Positions 61,901 through 64,000 of a stretch of 64,000 nucleotides of DNA are shown in pieces (the stretch's first letter is position 1; the number at the start of each line of letters is the position of its first letter). The notes under the pieces were generated by a model, which saw only the letters and a list, made by a program, of their open reading frames with translations, was not told the DNA's origin and made no database searches. This stretch comes from Symbiodinium natans (Eukaryota; Sar; Dinophyceae; Suessiales; Symbiodiniaceae), in contig CAJNDS010000713.1 in NCBI GenBank assembly GCA_905221605.1, positions 644,664-708,663 of the forward strand, read 5' to 3'. The translations under genes and the position numbers were made by a program.

Positions 61901-63394
61901 AGCTCCATCCTTTCCAAAGTCCCTTACACAGGCTCCAGGCTTTGAGCAAAACACTCCTAGAGCACACAACACCAGCAATGCTTTCAGAAACACTCCTGGC
62001 CAACGCAAGCTCCGAAAGGAACACTCCCTCTCTTCACTCTGTCCCAACAAACACTCAGGCACACAAGCGCTGGGATGCAAGTCACTCCTACGTCCTACAC
62101 GCAAGGCACTCCTACTCCTAACGCAAACACTCTGAGGCTGGAGCGGCACAGGCCCTACCCCTACGCACTCAAAACCCTTCTCTCCACAGCGTGTGTCCCT
62201 ACTGGTTTGCTTCTCCAAAGACGTGTTGCTTGCAGACTTAAGCAAAACAGCTGCGGCGGAACATAAAGCTTCAGCACAACAGGCAGAGGGCGGGGTTTCC
62301 AGGTCTACTCCTACTTTCGCAACTGCAGCATGCTCACATCCACTCAAACGCTCCTGTAAAACATGCTCATGCAGCTCGTGTTCCCCCACATGTTGCTTCA
62401 CTGAAAATGCTCGCAGCAAAAACTTAAAAGGTGTCACCTCCAATGCTCTTCCTACGTTGGGCGGTGCCTTCTTCTGCACCTTATCCACTTCCATCGCGTC
62501 GTCATTCGGGCTCCACCCCGGCTTGGGTGAGTCCCCTTTGCTTCTTCTTCCTTTCGGCTTTGCCTTGGTAGGGCCAATCTCCTTAGCCAACGCCCACCAG
62601 CTCCTGGCTTCACGAACCAAAGGCACCCACATCGAGGAACCTCGTTCCGTTTGCTTCACCAAGCAGCTTGCTCCAGGCTCTGAGGTGAGCCAGGTATTCC
62701 ATCCCGAGAGGGATGCTTGCCAAGAACTGACTACGTTGAAACCAATCTTGCAAACCAAGACCTGTTGAAGCACTACGGGCCCCAACTTCCCAAACTTCAC
62801 CCGAATGTCAACCAACTTGACACATTCCATGGGCGTATCGCTAGCACTCATGAGCACAGGAAGAGGTCCCGAATGCTCCTTGACGACTTCGTAAAAACCC
62901 AACGCACTCTCTGACAACACGTGGCAGGTGGCTCCACTGTCAATGAGCCACGCGAAAGAGCTATTCCTAGAGGATGACTGGTTCAGTCTCTCGATCTCTC
63001 CGTTCGTCATGGTGAGACGAGGGGGCTCAGCTTCATTGGGCTCATGAGTTCTTGTCCCCGGACCCAAGCCACTCAGATGATAAGACCGCATTGCCATCAC
63101 CTGGTCAGACTGCTCGTCTTCCACAGCTCGGCCCTTGGGCTTTCCTTTGTTCTTTGGCTTCCCCTTGGGCTTTCCACCCTTTCCTTTGTCTGTCTTCCCT
63201 TTGCCTTTGCCCTTCCCTTTAGGGCTCTTCTCTCGATTCTTGGAACCAGAAGGCTTTCCACCTTTCGGTTCATCCCTCTTCTTCCCTTTTCCAGGGTTCT
63301 TGTCTGGGCACTGCCAACTCATATGGCCCGATTTGTCACAGTTCCAACAGAGGCCACGCTCCCCAACTGCATTAAGCGAACCAGCATCACACAA
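55964..63394 (-). CDS. Copia Gag-Pol polyprotein (zinc knuckle, protease, integrase, RT, RNase H, C-terminal extension)
   Basis: Residues are counted from 63394; the frame is open upstream to about 63648. CCHC knuckle: CWNCDKSGHMSWQC (16-29), then a Lys/Gly/Pro-rich linker. Protease: WLIDSGATCH with Asp 152. Integrase: HRNKGH..CCDTC zinc site (about 1221), LQVDFG (Asp 1262), HGDQEN (Asp 1318) and IVERNV (Glu 1358), an intact D-D-E triad. Reverse transcriptase: SADVSVAFMQAPV and VYVDDLIIF (YVDD 1855-1858). RNase H: FVDASWN (about 2040), SSAEAELAAL and LASDSEAALS. Beyond RNase H lie about 250 extra residues with a methyltransferase-like pattern. Residues about 493-941 coincide with a separate ORF in another frame and look like a shadow of it. 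The last 50 residues are read through the fold-back repeat. Confidence 0.9.
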   Translation of the reverse strand: MCDAGSLNAVGERGLCWNCDKSGHMSWQCPDKNPGKGKKRDEPKGGKPSGSKNREKSPKGKGKGKGKTDKGKGGKPKGKPKNKGKPKGRAVEDEQSDQVMAMRSYHLSGLGPGTRTHEPNEAEPPRLTMTNGEIERLNQSSSRNSSFAWLIDSGATCHVLSESALGFYEVVKEHSGPLPVLMSASDTPMECVKLVDIRVKFGKLGPVVLQQVLVCKIGFNVVSSWQASLSGWNTWLTSEPGASCLVKQTERGSSMWVPLVREARSWWALAKEIGPTKAKPKGRRSKGDSPKPGWSPNDDAMEVDKVQKKAPPNVGRALEVTPFKFLLRAFSVKQHVGEHELHEHVLQERLSGCEHAAVAKVGVDLETPPSACCAEALCSAAAVLLKSASNTSLEKQTSRDTRCGEKGFECVGVGPVPLQPQSVCVRSRSALRVGRRSDLHPSACVPECLLGQSEERECSFRSLRWPGVFLKALLVLCALGVFCSKPGACVRDFGKDGASGSLASALSCELPKWECGPGGSLFDEHDCSSCAPFRGGRSAVSFEAASPKHRPFFLDPWLGRTAVGDSSLPWGVGDTGVGGQYKRHSGEATYAHCRAASHCCSDGGPVGFDGHPRRGARPSCRVCKVWLCFDHHGGGSRRCECYHPPTAPSMRAKGVLAQQSGWHPAHLEEISSVLGGDSGVAVPSCPIPIVHGRAVKHPAKRAQGRACAGCRLESAFGGRARPEQPPGDFGCPTANYNTGCCTIRVGWHGTASSQKCPSSTSFGMGFAQPSACKSRGNDSIACRHEESCNSRGGSIIVNGPRFSTRTSGFLAVQPSFPAYAVRLFLCSIFGTRHAYGSMPAYTSASSCSSTSSIDTAPRYIEGACGRGSNGGRDADDARGGIRCPWDPYGREFRGPNGAIGRWPWKSGERFSFDPAGRDEYGGSKPTYGQFGCGRLWLRYGLICLGMGPEGLKAGHEVLRSSPQCTKLVGVGLKAPLFAVGDWLCALGGRVGAFECLVGDCECSLPAANGSAHCPSVPRSSWKGSSALALGLALGLVFRGWLRRCVKLLSVRRRSRLKFLRVTLVGRVPRRSWSVVRRLLFVRGVLACELKAEPTGEEAKGPMMKRWRALKKWALCGLGSLRGSEQKKAVARSEALRMLAGLPTPVVVNSESDEELIPDPLEAELAKPSGSEPPRPSDVRKKPRVENVPSGEPGALSSPEVVSDALDPEVPVYLTSERLKAHRNKGHQPYLSCCDTCQSARGRVPARRKHMKHHHGPGELQVDFGFFGKNVRFLLMVHVVSGYIHTVVLGPEDEVPAVSVCKAFTEMGLSGLDIVVHGDQENLLESVFRNAAKHRTFGGRSMHWVPFAINRPQAKGIVERNVCLVKEAFWSVWLGLEERVGEKLPLGSHLFVEAMRYSVRMHNLFHVSKEHSTPLEGLRGSTVQPVKSCEFGVVGFGKPQKDYPEHRGKRLVRALYVGPHGANGSGIRVFVPIGIGKPPRLEIFSSFRAKDPVEFDKAALRDLRGNKEDPERPIKFDVPIDGPSPPLDSPNIPEGSLEFPVERTEPPALEGPEAMEEEGELDGYSPDFSDVPEETGMEVEPPGGVGLEDLDAPMDPGEDDAMEEGLTWLYEHGLRQLFDGPDLRVTTKIRKGDDVKEWFRMKFGGKKIWVHVPDNAVCEVSGKVLPRKHLEEGMRLELSELDAFGVATIIGEAEARKRATRRIHTTRWVLTSKPSATNPERVRARLVVRDYAFGSNPLADGIYSPTTSLEALRGVLAIHAVRGGTLLSADVSVAFMQAPVQGVECIRFPNGMYDEENKPLFAQLHKAMNGLRVGPLSWYLEFTSTLRKQFGFGETADPTVHHRLEKDGALTLVLVYVDDLIIFSQNPPIAKDLYAKLAKIYKMKQTGLLEPGKTGQLEFLGRVIARTTEHGPVFFGLKPGYLKSLGEEFGISGKGVKPVLGNLEREYRKKEAGTPISTEAYERYRRVLGKLMWASLTLPHLSYPVGFLGRYQSDPDSQAEACLRRVVRWVMALPEYLQRFSAEAFEYPCCASETMLSGFVDASWNICSVSGAIVKWHGIMIKTFSRKQSVTALSSAEAELAALTEAAKESVYLSLLMETLLYGMPKGETGEFPIHLASDSEAALSISKMTGLLRRVRHLELRHRYLQELVHLERLILSFISGEQNPADGLTKSPEELLLEHLLVACGLERVCEEDLQGLVVPEHLRERMEELEEVCEKLEKIPTNLAKYEPVARDLALGSVPLLVIEVFCSTDSALCRACARDRVAYIGITEKEDFLSKSTQMFLGEVLLCLLSRKPPQIYVHIASPCTAGCSYRFKNWHRPKFRHRWREQVKKHVASWKALGRLLEDRCKEILVTQEWPKNCGLWKEESYLKEKKRLGLNFGRVVDRCAFDGVFKRWFFATNREEWSEIFSGKPCDKSHQHVSLATVDGQNLAPLFRHVLLCSPCPHFNIGCEKLAAGFVPMVEILHRSSSPSRQC
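56120..56700 (-). CDS. C-terminal methyltransferase-like extension of the copia polyprotein
   Basis: After RNase H (ending near GEQNPADGLTKSPE) and a Glu-rich linker, the frame encodes LLVIEVFCSTDSALCRACAR (about residue 2243). It continues with IYVHIASPCTAGCSYRFKNW (about 2303), EILVTQEWPKNCGLWKEESY and GRVVDRCAFDG, then FKRWFFATNREEW. The order of a glycine-poor motif I, an S-P-C turn, a Q.W/P segment and a D.C..G...K...TN segment resembles cytosine-methyltransferase-type Rossmann proteins. The ENV motif and a clear motif I glycine pattern are missing, so activity is doubtful. Cytosine methyltransferases have been reported in some dinoflagellate retrotransposons; whether this is one of them is inference. 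Confidence 0.45.
60571..61917 (-). CDS. 448-codon Pro-rich ORF in another frame inside the copia polyprotein
   Basis: From ATG 61917 it encodes MERMELPEASPPLCLVNSQS and then a helical region (MIARLAHRFEEEGQLSLSRQ, LTLKKFLQYLEAIRVLR, VPAADLRALLADVLVQSNRR). A Pro-rich C-terminus follows with repeated PMEV/TPM/APGTPM motifs, ending DSGSDMD. Its composition looks like a real protein. The polyprotein frame over the same bases is rich in Cys, Arg and Gly and looks like its +1 shadow. It sits between protease and integrase, where copia elements usually have only a short linker. It may be a captured host exon or an element-specific gene. No family recognised. Confidence 0.6.
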   Translation of the reverse strand: MERMELPEASPPLCLVNSQSGSVAQVEAFSTSMIARLAHRFEEEGQLSLSRQLLQNIDLFSSTPGSVEQLLGIPACLGELETQELVVNTSGIPVKQPMLIAELRAIAAPTVDQSVLTDTLVEEHDRRAEYARYGYVLTTMGVVVADVNATIRQPHLPCEQRGYWRNNQVGIQLTLKKFLQYLEAIRVLRCHPAQYQLFTAELSNILPNELKVERVPAADLRALLADVLVQSNRRVTLAAQPPTIIPDVAPSASGGTAPPLHKSAPAPPPSGWALLNQARAKAEAMIRLHADMKRAATAEVAPSSSTGPAFPPGPPAFLPFSPPSPLTPSVFSYAPSSAPGTPMEACLPIPPPPLAPLPPPSTPHPDTLRELAGEVPMEVETPMTPVEAFGAPGTPMDVSSEVPMEPLVGGLGSPGSASPLTPPAETSMVVPNPPMDNSDVGDSGSDMD

Positions 63395-63561
63395 TCGGGT
63401 TTGCTCCTCGTACCGGATGCTTTCAACCAGTTCCTCCCAGCTCCCAGACTTCCCATGCAGGACAACGTAATGCCTACACTCTGGGCTGACCGATTGAAGA
63501 AGAAGGGTGGACCGATCAGATGCTCCAAGCCTCAGTTCAGGGAACCGATGCAGCTTCTGGT

Positions 63562-63990
63562 CTACTTTCCCAAGCTCGTTCTCAGGAAGCGGACGCAGTC
63601 CAGCGGTCGCTTGTACGAACTCGCCTTCGAAGTTAGACGAAGAGCTTCATCTCTCACAGCAATGGCCTCCATGCGAGAGACAATGCTGAAGGTCTGGTGC
63701 ATTTGACGCATTACCTCATAACCACAAGCAGCTTGTCCTTGACGCATCGATGTGCTTCTCACCAGTTCCATTCCACGTTCGAACTTCTGCAGACTTTGTT
63801 GCAGGTAGTAAAACAACCTTGCCGAACGCGATGCTACCGGAACTGCCATGTCAGACTGCTTGATCTCACGGTCATGCGTCATTGCCTGGCGCAAATCATT
63901 GACATAGTTGTCGTCTATCAACGCCAGCCAGGAAGCAAGCATCGCACCACCGATGGGACTCCTCCAGCTCTCTCACACGCCCTTTTCCCA
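63562..63990 (-). CDS. Copia Gag fragment, upstream frame
   Basis: The frame encodes WRSPIGGAMLASWLALIDDN, FYYLQQSLQKFERGMELVRS and YEVMRQMHQTFSIVSRMEAI before a TAG at 63562-63564. It is helical, as in copia capsid regions. The continuation (NFEGEFVQATAGLRPLPENE, then SWEELVESIRYEEQTR) is in the -1 frame, which is the pol frame. The two frames overlap at about 63565-63648. This could be a programmed -1 frameshift or a disabling or sequencing indel. A TGA closes the upstream frame at about 63985, so the N-terminus lies in yet another frame or beyond an intron. Confidence 0.6.
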
Positions 63991-64000
63991 TCGACACATT

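Larger units (their letters stand above)
55888..64000 (-). mobile_element. Ty1/copia LTR retrotransposon, 5' end outside the window
   Basis: Read on the minus strand the domain order is Gag, CCHC knuckle, protease, integrase, reverse transcriptase, RNase H. Integrase before reverse transcriptase defines Ty1/copia. Pol has no stop codon over 2476 codons, so the copy is young or still selected. The 3' side runs directly into the 52.3-56.1 kb tandem array; no clear LTR with TG...CA ends was identified on that side. The other LTR, if any, lies beyond base 64000. Confidence 0.9.

Noticed and set aside
1-64000. tRNA, rRNA or bacterial promoter/Shine-Dalgarno signals
   Set aside because: None was recognised by eye, and intron structure and repeat content show a eukaryotic nuclear sequence.

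Overview
The window reads as nuclear DNA of a dinoflagellate, most likely a symbiodiniacean or close relative. The evidence is: interstitial arrays of the TTTAGGG telomere motif; introns with GC-AG and GA-AG ends and short direct repeats at their borders; a candidate relic of the dinoflagellate spliced leader just upstream of a gene; GC-rich genes mostly on one strand; and a Ty1/copia element. No bacterial operon, tRNA or rRNA was seen.

Region 1 (1 to about 41.3 kb) is dominated by one split gene on the + strand: a long-chain acyl-CoA synthetase (LACS). About 30 micro-exons of 11-30 codons were found by reading conserved LACS blocks in order from the N-terminus (base 379) to the C-terminus (about 41.26 kb). 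The introns are full of TTTAGGG, GGGCTTA and CCCCTAAA arrays. Other coding units lie inside these introns on the same strand: a three-exon hypothetical gene (2.3-4.6 kb) with a spliced-leader relic and introner-like TIR elements as introns; two short unrecognised coding stretches (15.3-16.35 kb); a multi-exon gene (22.2-26.3 kb) that appears to join a beta-helix ectodomain, membrane segments, a coiled coil and a RelA/SpoT-like domain; and a J-domain co-chaperone (32.7-36.9 kb).

Region 2 (41.3-52.3 kb) has almost no telomere-like repeats and carries compact, nearly intronless genes. They are a protein with three aromatic/NGxPxW repeats leading, across a frame break, into two tandem PARP-type ADP-ribosyltransferase domains (triads H-Y-E and H-Y-I), and two tandem paralogous GTPase-SAM proteins. 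The GTPase halves of these paralogues are about 99% identical at DNA level while the C-terminal halves have diverged, which points to gene conversion. The second ends in a CaaX-like box.

Region 3 (52.3-64 kb) holds four tandem copies of an 886-891 bp unit built from two kinds of fold-back sequence. A fifth partial copy abuts the 3' end of a minus-strand Ty1/copia retrotransposon whose 5' end lies beyond the window. Its pol frame is open for 2476 codons (zinc knuckle, protease, integrase, reverse transcriptase, RNase H) and adds a C-terminal methyltransferase-like segment. Between protease and integrase it overlaps a 448-codon ORF in another frame.

Exon boundaries in region 1 come from reading conserved motifs and AG acceptors by eye. 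They are approximate and need transcript support.
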